A stretch of 12,415 nt of DNA from contig JBEBVI010000090.1 of the NCBI GenBank assembly GCA_040392805.1, positions 1 through 12,415 on the forward strand, read 5' to 3'. The stretch's first letter is position 1. Each line of letters opens with the position of its first letter. Under the pieces are notes generated by a model that searched no databases, was not told where the DNA came from, and worked only from the letters and a program-made list of their open reading frames with translations. The translations under genes were made by a program, and so were the position numbers. Below, piece by piece: positions 1-6,695 of the stretch. This stretch comes from Taibaiella helvus_B. GTDB lineage: Bacteria > Bacteroidota > Bacteroidia > Chitinophagales > Chitinophagaceae.

Positions 1-34
1 TATAACATTAGCTATAATAAACCTTCTTTCAAAT

Positions 35-56
35 TCCGGAAAAGCAATTTTCCGGA
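35..56. repeat. Perfect inverted repeat (9-bp stem, 4-nt loop)
   Basis: TCCGGAAAA at 35-43 is the exact reverse complement of TTTTCCGGA at 48-56, with GCAA between. No clear T-run follows on the plus strand. On the minus strand the stem is followed only by an AT-rich stretch. It may be a weak bidirectional terminator or an extragenic palindrome. The rest of positions 1-172 shows no gene or other signal I can support. Confidence 0.5.
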
Positions 57-172
57 TAGATTTTAAGGCCTCAATCTTATCGAACTCACGTTATTTTACT
101 AATAGTCGGATACTGGTTCACGTACCCTCGCATAGACCAACACCACCGTTAGTCGTCTGTACAGCGGTACAA

Positions 173-202
173 ACACAAAAGGCAGATGTAGAAACATCTG
201 CC
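173..202 (-). terminator. Intrinsic terminator of the TonB-dependent receptor gene
   Basis: A perfect 9-bp stem (GGCAGATGT at 181-189 pairing with ACATCTGCC at 194-202, loop AGAA) is followed on the minus strand by TTTTGTGTTTG. It lies about 50 bases beyond the stop codon of the receptor gene that ends at 251. Stem, loop and T-rich tail fit a Rho-independent terminator for that gene. Confidence 0.85.
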
Positions 203-250
203 CGGCAAAAAGCTTAAATGGTCTGTTTTTGCCTAAAACTACTACCTTCT

Positions 251-2695
251 TTATGAGTTGCCTACGGAGGCTCTTCTTTTTTCTTCTTCGGCACCGCCGC
301 CAAACCTTCCTGTATTCATCATTGTTTCTTTGCCTAACTGATACACTAAGGCAATATTAAATACCCTTGTTTCGCGTTGGGCGATAAAATCTTCACTGTA
401 ATCCTTATACTCGGATGTGGCACGCGGGTAGCCTTTGTAAAAAATATCCTGGATATTCATTTTTAACGTAGCTCTCTTATTCCACAAATGTTTCTGTACA
501 CCTATATTCAGCATCCAGGACGGCTCAACACGCATATAGGCGTATTTTTCTTTTGACTTGTAGAATAGCCCGGCTTCGATAGCAAACTGAGCAGGCAACA
601 TCCAGGTATGGTTCGTCTTGATATCAAAAGCTATACCACCGGCATGTAGCGGCGTATGAGCAACGGTACCTGTATAACCCGCATAATAGATGTTCGTATT
701 AATAACACTGTTCCACCAGGGGGCAATAGAAAAAGCATAAGCGCCACTGAGTCCGGCAAAGGTCATTTGATCCAGGTTCTTAACCGTTTGTACCGTTACC
801 GAATCCTCCGTTTCACTGGGTTGTATTACAGTAGCGATTAAGCCCTTGTTAATACCATAGCTAAAAGTGGTGATGCATTGTTTATTAAAAATATGGCTTA
901 GTTCAACGGAGTAATAAGAAGCCGGTTGCAGATAAGGGTCGCCTGACCGGTAGGTGGTTTTATCTACAAAATACCGGAAAGGATTCAGTTGCTCATAATT
1001 GGGCCGTTCTATACTTCTGTTCAGGTGTATACTGACCAGATGTTTCGGGGCAACGGGATAACTGAATGAGGCATCCGGGAATAACTGAAGATAACCGGTA
1101 TCATACTGTTGGCCCGTCGTCTGCTGCTCCCAACGGGCATAGGTATGCTCTAAGCGCATGCCCAATTGCAGGTTTCCGAACTTAAGATCTTTATGGACAT
1201 TAGCATAGGCAGCGGTAATTTGTTCGTTATAAATAAAATGATTGCTCCGCCTGGTATCCAATTCATAATTACCATTTACTTTTTCATAAAATAAAGGTTT
1301 ATTATCTGCGTGCACCTTACTCAGCTTAATGCCGGACTCCAACCGGCTACCTGTCCCTACAGGATGAACATAATCCGATTTTAACGACTGTATGGTCGTT
1401 ACACCGTCCAGGTCGCTTTTCAGGAAATAATCGGGCAGAAAAGGCGCACCATTAGGTGTCGTATAATTCGTTACAAAGTTCTGCTGGCTGCGGTTGGTAA
1501 ACACCGCATAATCCAGGTCGGCGCTGAGTGTTCTGCCCATACTGTCGAAAGTATGCTGCATATTGGCATTAGCCCAGTAAGTATAATAGGCGCTTCTATG
1601 TCTGCCGGTAGTATTAAAGTTATATAAAAGCCGGCCAGCCTCGTCCATGGCTTGTGCAGTATTATCCGCACGTGGCTCAAAACGGTTGCTGTTGCCGCTC
1701 AGGGTGATACCTGCTTTAGTCCGGTTGCTAAGTGCATAATCAACTTTAATATTAGCTATGTGATTTTTAAAATTAAGTAAGCTGAAATTGTCCTGCAGGT
1801 AAGAGAAGGCAGGGTAAGTATTACCATCCTGGTCCGTAGTCAGAAATCTCCGGTCCAGCATAAGCCGGTTAAACCAATACCTGTAATTAAAAGTATAATT
1901 CCCATAAACGCTCCATTTGCGGTTGCGGTAGCCGGCATTGATACCTGCGCCGTATTTAGGAAACTTACCCTGCCCGTAGGTAAGGTTAACCGAACTGTTC
2001 CAGCCTTGCCCCTTGCCCCGTTTGGTTTTGATATTAATAATACCAGCTCCGCCCTCAGCATCATAATTTGCGCCGGGGCGGGCAATAAGTTCAATTTTTT
2101 CTACAGTACCCGCAGGCATGCTGCGCAACAGGGTGACCAGATCGGTACCTTGCATCGGCAAAGGCTTACCATCCAGCCAGACCACGGTACCGGGCCTTCC
2201 TTGCAAAGCAAAATGATCATTGGCATCCAGGGTTACGCCGGGTGCCGTTTGCAATACATCCATTATTGATGCGCCCGCAGCCGTAATGCTGTTCTCTACA
2301 TTTACTATTATTTTATCACTTTTGATCTCTATTGCCGGACGTAATGCCTGTACTACAACTTCTTCCACCTGTTTTGTCTCCGGTTGCAGCCATATATCAG
2401 GTATAGTAATAGCTTTATCTGTAATAAAAATTGCTGTATCATAGGATTGAAGGCCCATAACTGATATGTGTAGTGTATAAGCTCCCGGCTGTATACGCTC
2501 GAGTCTGTATGTACCGCGTACATCCGTAACTGTACTCATTACGCGATGCGTATCTTTTGACAGCAATACAAAAGCACCGGGAAGGTCCGACCCATCCTTT
2601 TCCCTGATTGTACCTGATATAGATAAAAGAGTCTGGCTAAACAGAAAAGTAAAGCTCCAAAAGAGCATAAACAGAGAAAGGACGTATCTTAACAT
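251..2695 (-). CDS. TonB-dependent outer-membrane receptor (beta-barrel family protein)
   Basis: An 814-residue outer-membrane protein, probably a TonB-driven transporter of unknown substrate. Seen in the sequence: a signal peptide at residues 1-21, probably cleaved after FLFSQ; a carboxypeptidase-regulatory-like beta-sandwich at about 25-105 (SGTIREKDGSDLPGA start, GTYRLERIQPGAY core); a short VEEVVV linker at about 110; a plug domain at about 120-225, with LQTAPGV, LDGKP and ARPGANYDAEGGAGIINI motifs; then a long aromatic-rich barrel ending in FNIALVYQLGK and a charged tail of about 25 residues. Domain order and length match the Bacteroidota family with an OMP_b-brl_3 type barrel, not the longer SusC class, and no SusD-like gene is nearby. 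It stands alone, with its own promoter and terminator. The substrate cannot be told from sequence. The ATG start is preferred because the signal peptide begins right there. Confidence 0.9.
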   Translation of the reverse strand: MLRYVLSLFMLFWSFTFLFSQTLLSISGTIREKDGSDLPGAFVLLSKDTHRVMSTVTDVRGTYRLERIQPGAYTLHISVMGLQSYDTAIFITDKAITIPDIWLQPETKQVEEVVVQALRPAIEIKSDKIIVNVENSITAAGASIMDVLQTAPGVTLDANDHFALQGRPGTVVWLDGKPLPMQGTDLVTLLRSMPAGTVEKIELIARPGANYDAEGGAGIINIKTKRGKGQGWNSSVNLTYGQGKFPKYGAGINAGYRNRKWSVYGNYTFNYRYWFNRLMLDRRFLTTDQDGNTYPAFSYLQDNFSLLNFKNHIANIKVDYALSNRTKAGITLSGNSNRFEPRADNTAQAMDEAGRLLYNFNTTGRHRSAYYTYWANANMQHTFDSMGRTLSADLDYAVFTNRSQQNFVTNYTTPNGAPFLPDYFLKSDLDGVTTIQSLKSDYVHPVGTGSRLESGIKLSKVHADNKPLFYEKVNGNYELDTRRSNHFIYNEQITAAYANVHKDLKFGNLQLGMRLEHTYARWEQQTTGQQYDTGYLQLFPDASFSYPVAPKHLVSIHLNRSIERPNYEQLNPFRYFVDKTTYRSGDPYLQPASYYSVELSHIFNKQCITTFSYGINKGLIATVIQPSETEDSVTVQTVKNLDQMTFAGLSGAYAFSIAPWWNSVINTNIYYAGYTGTVAHTPLHAGGIAFDIKTNHTWMLPAQFAIEAGLFYKSKEKYAYMRVEPSWMLNIGVQKHLWNKRATLKMNIQDIFYKGYPRATSEYKDYSEDFIAQRETRVFNIALVYQLGKETMMNTGRFGGGAEEEKRRASVGNS

Positions 2696-2716
2696 TGCTT
2701 CTATATTTTGTCAGGA

Positions 2717-2747
2717 TAAAGATAGCAGCATATAGAGGCGCCTGCAA
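2717..2747 (-). promoter_or_regulatory. Bacteroidota-type promoter of the receptor gene
   Basis: On the minus strand, TTG (plus-strand CAA at 2745-2747) is followed after exactly 20 bases by TATCTTTA (plus-strand 2717-2724). This matches the TTG / TAnnTTTG promoter except for the last base. Transcription would start near 2710, leaving a leader of about 15 nt before the ATG at 2695. Confidence 0.5.
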
Positions 2748-2840
2748 TAACCCTAACCGGGGGAAATGCGCTACAGAAGCGGTTTTTAGCGCCACCCTAA
2801 AAGGGGGATTTTTTAAGTAGGTCATGGGGAGAAAAGAAAA

Positions 2841-2866
2841 AGCATACCGAAATAGTTCTGTATGCT
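2841..2866 (-). terminator. Terminator-like hairpin without an upstream gene
   Basis: AGCATAC at 2841-2847 pairs with GTATGCT at 2860-2866 (7 bp, 12-nt loop). Read on the minus strand it is followed by a T-rich tract (TTTTTCTTTTC), as in an intrinsic terminator. No minus-strand gene lies upstream of it between 2867 and 3234, so it may be the remnant of a lost gene or an insulator behind the receptor promoter. Confidence 0.45.
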
Positions 2867-2948
2867 CTTATTAGCTTCAAAATCAAAATAGCATTTGCGA
2901 AGTTTAAACAACCAACACCAACAATCATTTAAAAGCAACAAATCATAG

Positions 2949-3135
2949 GAGGCTGTCTAAAAAGTCCATTGTCGTCATTATCGGATCAGAGCGGAATGTA
3001 GGAGCTTGTCTCTTGCGAAGCGAAATCTCTCAATCATTTGATTTACACTTGTGAGATTTTCGGAGAGAAAAGTTCTCGACTACTTCTCGATAGACTCGGG
3101 GTTCGCTCGAAATGATGACCTTTTTGGACAGCCTC
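2949..3135. mobile_element. MITE-like element, 187 bp, with imperfect terminal inverted repeats
   Basis: The left end GAGGCTGTCTAAAAAG (2949-2964) is mirrored by the right end, whose reverse complement reads GAGGCTGTCCAAAAAG (3120-3135). Similarity continues inward through GTCATT-like sequence. A nested inverted repeat (GAAATCTC at 3022-3029 against GAGATTTTC at 3053-3061) sits in the middle. There is no open reading frame and no transposase. I see no convincing target-site duplication in the flanks. It could be a non-autonomous transposable element or a dispersed extragenic repeat of Bacteroidota. The right end touches the left copy of the direct repeat that borders the neighbouring cassette. 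Confidence 0.65.
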
Positions 3136-3162
3136 TTTTCTTTTATGTTCCTGCTCTGCTTT
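3135..3162. repeat. Direct repeat bordering the ArsR/SRPBCC cassette, left copy
   Basis: This 28-bp stretch matches 4511-4538 at 26 of 28 positions (differences at 3145 and 3153). Looser similarity continues to about 3188: both copies run on into A-rich sequence containing AAAAAGAG and GCAAAAA blocks. The two copies bracket the arsR-like pseudogene, the SRPBCC gene and the membrane-protein pseudogene. Confidence 0.7.
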
Positions 3163-3185
3163 ACACAAAAAAAAGAGCAAAAAAA

Positions 3186-3216
3186 TTGAGCAACTAAATA
3201 ATTGCGTATATATTTG
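3186..3216 (+). promoter_or_regulatory. Promoter of the ArsR/SRPBCC cassette
   Basis: TTG at 3186-3188 and TATATTTG at 3209-3216 are separated by exactly 20 bases, a perfect match to the Bacteroidota TTG / TAnnTTTG promoter. The start point would fall near 3223, about 12 nt before the ATG of the arsR-like gene at 3235. Confidence 0.65.
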
Positions 3217-3233
3217 CAATCAGATTATTGCAA
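3201..3233. promoter_or_regulatory. Probable ArsR-type operator with three half-sites
   Basis: TTGCAAT (3214-3220) and ATTGCAA (3227-3233) form a perfect inverted repeat with a 6-nt spacer. A third half-site, ATTGC at 3201-3205, is inverted with respect to GCAAT at 3216-3220. The half-sites lie at 13-bp intervals and cover the promoter's -7 element and start point. This is what an autoregulating winged-helix dimer would bind to block transcription. The link to the ArsR-like protein just downstream is inference. Confidence 0.6.
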
Positions 3234-3234
3234 A

Positions 3235-3564
3235 ATGGAAGGAAGACGAGATATTTTTCAAGCAATAGCCGATCCGACAAGACGGCAATTATTATGCTTA
3301 TTGCATTACAGGCAATAACACCCAACGCCATTGCCGAACACTTTGACACAAGCCGGCGAGCTGTTTCCAGGCGCTTGCAAATTTTGACAGAGTGCGAATA
3401 ATTGATAACGCAAAAACAACAAGGTAGAGAAATCTACTACCAATTTGAAGTAAACAAAAATGAAAGAAATTGACAAGTGGCTGAGCCCATTTCGTAAAAT
3501 TTGGGAAGACCGCTTTAATTAACTTGACGAAGTATTATTAACAATTAAAAACAAGAAAAAATGA
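3235..3564 (+). pseudogene. Broken ArsR-family transcriptional repressor
   Basis: The frame opens as MEGRRDIFQAIADPTRRQLL, the typical N-terminus of a small ArsR-type winged-helix repressor. It stops at 3316. From about 3297 the family sequence continues in another frame (ITPNAIAEHFDTSRRAVSRR, the recognition-helix region, then LQILTECE) until an in-frame TAA at 3399. After that stop it resumes with QQGREIYYQFEV. A one-base gain near 3455-3460 restores the original frame (MKEIDKWLSPFRKIWEDRFN), a further TAA interrupts it at 3520, and it ends at TGA 3562-3564. That makes two frameshifts and two in-frame stops in about 109 codons, so no functional repressor can be made. The stop overlaps the next start as ATGA (3561-3564), a sign of former translational coupling. 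Sequencing error is an unlikely explanation for all four lesions. Confidence 0.85.
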
Positions 3565-4061
3565 ACAGTAACTTAAAATTTGACTTTACAGTCAACAAAG
3601 AAAACAACACGGTAAACATAAAACGTGAATTTGCCGCTGACCTTGAATTGGTATGGGAAGCGTGGACGAACCCCGAAATTCTTGACCAATGGTGGGCTCC
3701 CAAACCGTATAAATCCAAAACAAAATTTATGGACTTCGAAGTTGGCGGACGTAGATTTTACGCAATGGTAAGTCCGGAAGGAGTAGAAAGAGGTTGGCAA
3801 ATACAAGAATATACTTCAATAAGCCCGAAAACCAACTTTAAATTTTTAAGTGTATTTGCTGACAAAGACGAGAATCTCCATTTGCCTGGTTCAAATTGGG
3901 ATTTGAATTTCAGCGAACTAAACGGAACTACAACCGTGCATATCTCTATTTGCAATGAATCCCGGGAGAGAATGGAGAAGATGATTGAGATGGGCTTCAA
4001 AGAAGGTTTTACAATGGGATTGCAACAATTAGACGAATTATTATTCACCTTAAAAAAATGA
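3561..4061 (+). CDS. SRPBCC (START/AHSA1-like) domain protein
   Basis: A 166-residue protein that is almost entirely one helix-grip fold of the AHSA1-like SRPBCC group. Visible family marks are the opening strand with REFAADLELVWEAWTNPEIL, the WWAPKPYKSKT turn, FEVGGRRFYAMVSPEG, the late WDLNFSELNGTTTVHI strands, and a long C-terminal helix ending MGLQQLDELL. Members form a hydrophobic pocket, and in most cases the ligand is unknown. Paired ArsR-SRPBCC operons are common, which fits the broken repressor upstream. The gene overlaps that pseudogene and the following one, each by four bases (ATGA), and has no strong ribosome site of its own, so translation may have depended on coupling. It is the only intact gene of the cassette. 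Codons are AT-rich compared with the pnt genes, which suggests transfer. Confidence 0.85.
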   Translation: MNSNLKFDFTVNKENNTVNIKREFAADLELVWEAWTNPEILDQWWAPKPYKSKTKFMDFEVGGRRFYAMVSPEGVERGWQIQEYTSISPKTNFKFLSVFADKDENLHLPGSNWDLNFSELNGTTTVHISICNESRERMEKMIEMGFKEGFTMGLQQLDELLFTLKK

Positions 4062-4489
4062 AAAAAGAAACATTAAAAAGTATCGGGGGCTGTTATTGGA
4101 GGATTTGCAGTATGGTTTATTTTATCAGTGATAACAGACCGCATTCCGGAAAAAACGGGCATTATGCAAACAGAACCATTTGACGAAAGTCCTGTTTGGT
4201 TAATTGCAATAATTATTCTGTATAGAACGGCTTTCAACACACTCGGTTGTTATCTGACAGCACGCCTTGCACCAGGCAAGCCAATGAAGCACGCCATTAT
4301 TTCTTGGAATAATCGGTTTTGTTTTGACTATTGTAGGAGCTATTGCAGTGTGGCACCTTCCACCACATTGGTATCCTATCTTACTTGCAGTATTAACCTT
4401 GCCAACCGGATACCGACAAAATATATCCCGGCAGAAAACAATTTTTGGAAGGCTATGAATTTTACAGAGTAGCGACAGCAGCAAAATGA
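4058..4489 (+). pseudogene. Broken small integral membrane protein
   Basis: Translation starts MKKETLKSIG at the ATG overlapping the SRPBCC stop. An extra G in the G-run at 4085-4089 breaks the frame. The protein continues one frame over as AVIGGFAVWFILSVITDRIP, then a WLIAIIILYRTAFNTLGCYL segment and ARLAPGKPMKHAII. An extra T near 4300-4302 shifts it again to LGIIGFVLTIVGAIAVWHLP. A third shift between about 4400 and 4448 leads to EGYEFYRVATAAK and a stop at 4487-4489. Pieced together it is a protein of about 142 residues with four hydrophobic segments, like the small unnamed membrane proteins found next to ArsR/SRPBCC pairs. I cannot name the family. Two of the shifts lie in single-base runs, so sequencing error should be excluded before calling it dead. 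Confidence 0.75.
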
Positions 4490-4490
4490 C

Positions 4491-4520
4491 AAAAGCCCCG
4501 ATTTCCGGGACTTTTCTTTT
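4491..4520. terminator. Intrinsic terminator after the cassette, possibly bidirectional
   Basis: AAAAGCCCCG (4491-4500) pairs with CGGGACTTTT (4506-4515), with one C/A mismatch and a 5-nt loop, followed by CTTTT on the plus strand. It starts two bases after the membrane-protein pseudogene's stop. On the minus strand it is also followed by a T-rich stretch, so it could back up the CoA-transferase terminator. Confidence 0.75.
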
Positions 4521-4538
4521 GTGTTCCTACTCTGCTTT
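4511..4538. repeat. Direct repeat bordering the ArsR/SRPBCC cassette, right copy
   Basis: Matches 3135-3162 at 26 of 28 positions. Its first bases are the 3' arm and T-run of the cassette terminator, and the similarity fades into the A-rich tail before 4562. It lies between the terminators of two converging units. Confidence 0.7.
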
Positions 4539-4550
4539 GCTGAGCTAAAA

Positions 4551-4596
4551 AGAGGGCAAAAAGAGTGTGGTAAAGCTACCAGCTTATTTACTACAC
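4551..4596 (-). terminator. Intrinsic terminator of the CoA-transferase gene
   Basis: GTGTGGTAAA (4565-4574) pairs with TTTACTACAC (4587-4596) over 10 bp, including one G-T pair, with a 12-nt loop. On the minus strand the stem is followed by CTCTTTTTGCCCTCTTTTT. It lies about 20 bases past the stop of the gene ending at 4618. Confidence 0.65.
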
Positions 4597-4617
4597 TTCG
4601 TATAATTTTTGTCTTGT

Positions 4618-5277
4618 TTATTCTAAAACGATCTCGTGCACATCTTCTGCAACGGATAGTCTTCCGGCCGTCTTCGATTTAATCTCTTCGATAGACACGC
4701 CCGGAGCATATTCACGCAGCAGGAACCCTTCGGGGGTGATATCGAAAACACCCAGATCGGAAACTATTTTTTTTACACATCTCAAGCCGGTGATCGGAAG
4801 GGTACATGCCGGAAGCAATTTGGAATTACCGGCCTTATCGGTATGCTGCATAGCTACTATAATATTTTTAGCCGATGCCACCAGATCCATAGCCCCGCCC
4901 ATGCCCTTTACCATCTTTCCCGGTACTTTCCAATTGGCTATGTCTCCGTTTTCGGCAACCTCCATGGCGCCCAATACAGTAAGGTCTACCTTACCTGCGC
5001 GTATCATACCAAAGCTCAATGCACTGTCAAAAAAACTTCCCCCCTTACGAAGCGTTACGGTTTGCTTCCCTGCGTTGATGAGGTCGGCATCTACTTCATC
5101 CTCGGCAGGGAAAGGCCCGATGCCCAGCATGCCGTTCTCACTCTGCAATTCTATTTCTATATGATCGGGTACAAAATTGGCAACTAAAGTAGGAATACCT
5201 ATACCTAAATTAACATACATTCCATCTTTAAGTTCTTTTGCAATGCGTTGCGCAATCTGATTTTTATCTAAGGCCAT
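4618..5277 (-). CDS. scoB: 3-oxoacid CoA-transferase, subunit B
   Basis: The 219-residue beta subunit of a class I CoA-transferase (succinyl-CoA:3-ketoacid or acetoacetate type), a cytoplasmic enzyme moving CoA between acyl-CoA and a ketoacid in ketone-body and short-chain acid use. The catalytic motif LQSENGMLGIGP carries the glutamate (E47) that forms the CoA thioester in this family. Other marks are GIGIPTLVANFVP (25-37), LGAMEV, the glycine-rich KMVKGMGGAMDL and the C-terminal TPEGFLLREYAPG. Length and motifs are normal for a complete subunit. The enzyme needs an alpha subunit, usually encoded next to it. None is present here: upstream lies the divergent pnt operon and downstream the cassette. 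The substrate (succinyl-CoA/acetoacetate or butyrate-type) is not certain, so the symbol could equally be atoA. Confidence 0.93.
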   Translation of the reverse strand: MALDKNQIAQRIAKELKDGMYVNLGIGIPTLVANFVPDHIEIELQSENGMLGIGPFPAEDEVDADLINAGKQTVTLRKGGSFFDSALSFGMIRAGKVDLTVLGAMEVAENGDIANWKVPGKMVKGMGGAMDLVASAKNIIVAMQHTDKAGNSKLLPACTLPITGLRCVKKIVSDLGVFDITPEGFLLREYAPGVSIEEIKSKTAGRLSVAEDVHEIVLE

Positions 5278-5306
5278 TTTTTAAGATAGTATTTAATTAT
5301 TACGCA

Positions 5307-5337
5307 CAAAATAACGAATTTCTTTCAATAAGGAGAA
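5307..5337 (-). promoter_or_regulatory. Possible promoter of the CoA-transferase gene
   Basis: On the minus strand TTC is followed after 20 bases by TTATTTTG (plus-strand 5307-5314). Each element differs from TTG / TAnnTTTG by one base, while spacing and the position 30 bases before the ATG are right. This is weak evidence. Confidence 0.3.
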
Positions 5338-5459
5338 ACCAGGATCGTATATAATAGGACGCTTCCTGTTGTGGGCGGTGTTAGATACCATCCAAGAAAG
5401 AAATTATCCCGGGCTGTACATATTACCATGAATGATGTTATTCAATATCTGTATAAAAA

Positions 5460-5490
5460 TTGGCGTTATTTCAACAAATAAGTATATTGT
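5460..5490 (+). promoter_or_regulatory. Possible promoter of the pnt operon
   Basis: TTG at 5460-5462 and TATATTGT at 5483-5490 are 20 bases apart. The second element departs from TAnnTTTG at two positions. A start near 5497 would give a leader of about 24 nt to the ATG at 5521. No better candidate is visible in the 243-base divergent region. Confidence 0.35.
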
Positions 5491-5520
5491 GATAGTAATT
5501 TACTTTAATATCCATACCTT

Positions 5521-6642
5521 ATGCTTACAATAGGTATTTTAAAAGAGCCGGCACAGGATCACCGGGTATCGCTGACACCCGATGCGGCAGCGGCTTTGGT
5601 AAAAGAAGGACACCAGCTTATAGCGGAGCCCGGCTCGGGTGAAAGATCATTTTATACCGATGACGAATACGGGAAAGCCGGGGTCAGCATGAAGACCAGA
5701 AAAGACATTCTTGAAAGTGCAGACTTGCTGCTGTCCATTAATCTTCCCGTTGCGGACAGCGATCATGTGCGGGAGGGAAGCTCCTGGGTAGGTATATACC
5801 AACCGCTTTCTCAGCCGGAGCAGATCAGGGACTGGGCGAAGAAAAAGCTGACCCTTTTCAGCCTGGATATGTTACCGCGGACCACACGGGCGCAATCTAT
5901 GGATGTGTTAAGCTCTCAGGCAAACATTGCCGGCTACAAAGCCGTTATATACGCTGCCGGGATCTACCCGAGGTATTTCCCGATGTTAATGACCGCCGCA
6001 GGCAGCATAGCTCCGGCAAGGGTAATGGTGCTGGGTGCGGGAGTGGCAGGGCTCCAGGCCATAGCTACCGCCCGCCGGCTGGGTTGTGTAGTGGAAGTAT
6101 TTGATACCCGGCCTGCCGTAAAAGAAGAAGTAATGAGCTTAGGAGCAAGATTCATTGAAGTGGAAGGCGCTGCCCATGCCGGCAATGCAGGTGGCTATGC
6201 AGTAGAGCAAAGTGAGGCCTTTCTGCAAAAACAAAAAGAAAAGATAGCCGAACATGCTGCCAAAGCCGATGTCATTATTACCACGGCACAAATACCCGGT
6301 AAAAAAGCGCCGGTGCTGATCACTAAAGCTATGATAGCAACGATGAAGGCCGGGTCGGTAATCATAGACCTTGCCGCCGCTACCGGCGGGAATACGGAAT
6401 GTACCCGGAATAATGAAACGGTGCGGGAAAACGGTGTTACGATCGTTGGCCATTCCGCTTTATATAACATGGCTGCCGCCGATGCGAGCAAAGTATATAG
6501 TAAGAACATACAGAACTTTTTAAAGCTCCTGTTGGATAAAGAAGGCGGTTTATTACCGGATTTCAATGACGAGCTGATAAAAGGTTCCTGTATCTCCTAT
6601 CAGGGTGAAATAGTGAACGAAAGAATAAAAGGGCTGCTATAG
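5521..6642 (+). CDS. pntAA: NAD(P) transhydrogenase subunit alpha, part 1 (NAD(H)-binding domain I)
   Basis: A 373-residue soluble domain I of the proton-translocating transhydrogenase. It binds NAD(H) at the cytoplasmic face and passes hydride to NADP+ on domain III. It begins with the alanine-dehydrogenase/PNT-like fold (MLTIGILKEP, HRVSLTP, KEGHQ). It holds SSQANIAGYKAVI and then the Rossmann motif GAGVAGLQAIATARRLG from residue 172. The acidic D195 in VFDTRP sits at the end of the second strand and favours NAD over NADP. The VIIDLAAATGGN loop is also typical. Length matches the stand-alone alpha-1 subunit, and pntAB and pntB follow, so this is the three-subunit form rather than the fused alpha of E. 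coli. Alanine dehydrogenase is excluded by these partner genes. Confidence 0.95.
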   Translation: MLTIGILKEPAQDHRVSLTPDAAAALVKEGHQLIAEPGSGERSFYTDDEYGKAGVSMKTRKDILESADLLLSINLPVADSDHVREGSSWVGIYQPLSQPEQIRDWAKKKLTLFSLDMLPRTTRAQSMDVLSSQANIAGYKAVIYAAGIYPRYFPMLMTAAGSIAPARVMVLGAGVAGLQAIATARRLGCVVEVFDTRPAVKEEVMSLGARFIEVEGAAHAGNAGGYAVEQSEAFLQKQKEKIAEHAAKADVIITTAQIPGKKAPVLITKAMIATMKAGSVIIDLAAATGGNTECTRNNETVRENGVTIVGHSALYNMAAADASKVYSKNIQNFLKLLLDKEGGLLPDFNDELIKGSCISYQGEIVNERIKGLL

Positions 6643-6695
6643 CCGGAGTATCATTGACCATAACGTCTGTATATGCTAATTTAAATTCAGGATAA

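Noticed and set aside
2949..3135. Insertion sequence with its own transposase
   Set aside because: The element is only 187 bp with no open frame, so at most it is non-autonomous.
4128..4472. A 114-codon open frame starting MITDRIPEKTG
   Set aside because: Its first half is the middle segment of the broken membrane protein. After MKHAII it reads out of frame, so it is not an intact gene.
4736..5187. Plus-strand open frames opposite the CoA-transferase gene
   Set aside because: They are antisense to a gene with a clear catalytic motif and have no family resemblance or start signals.
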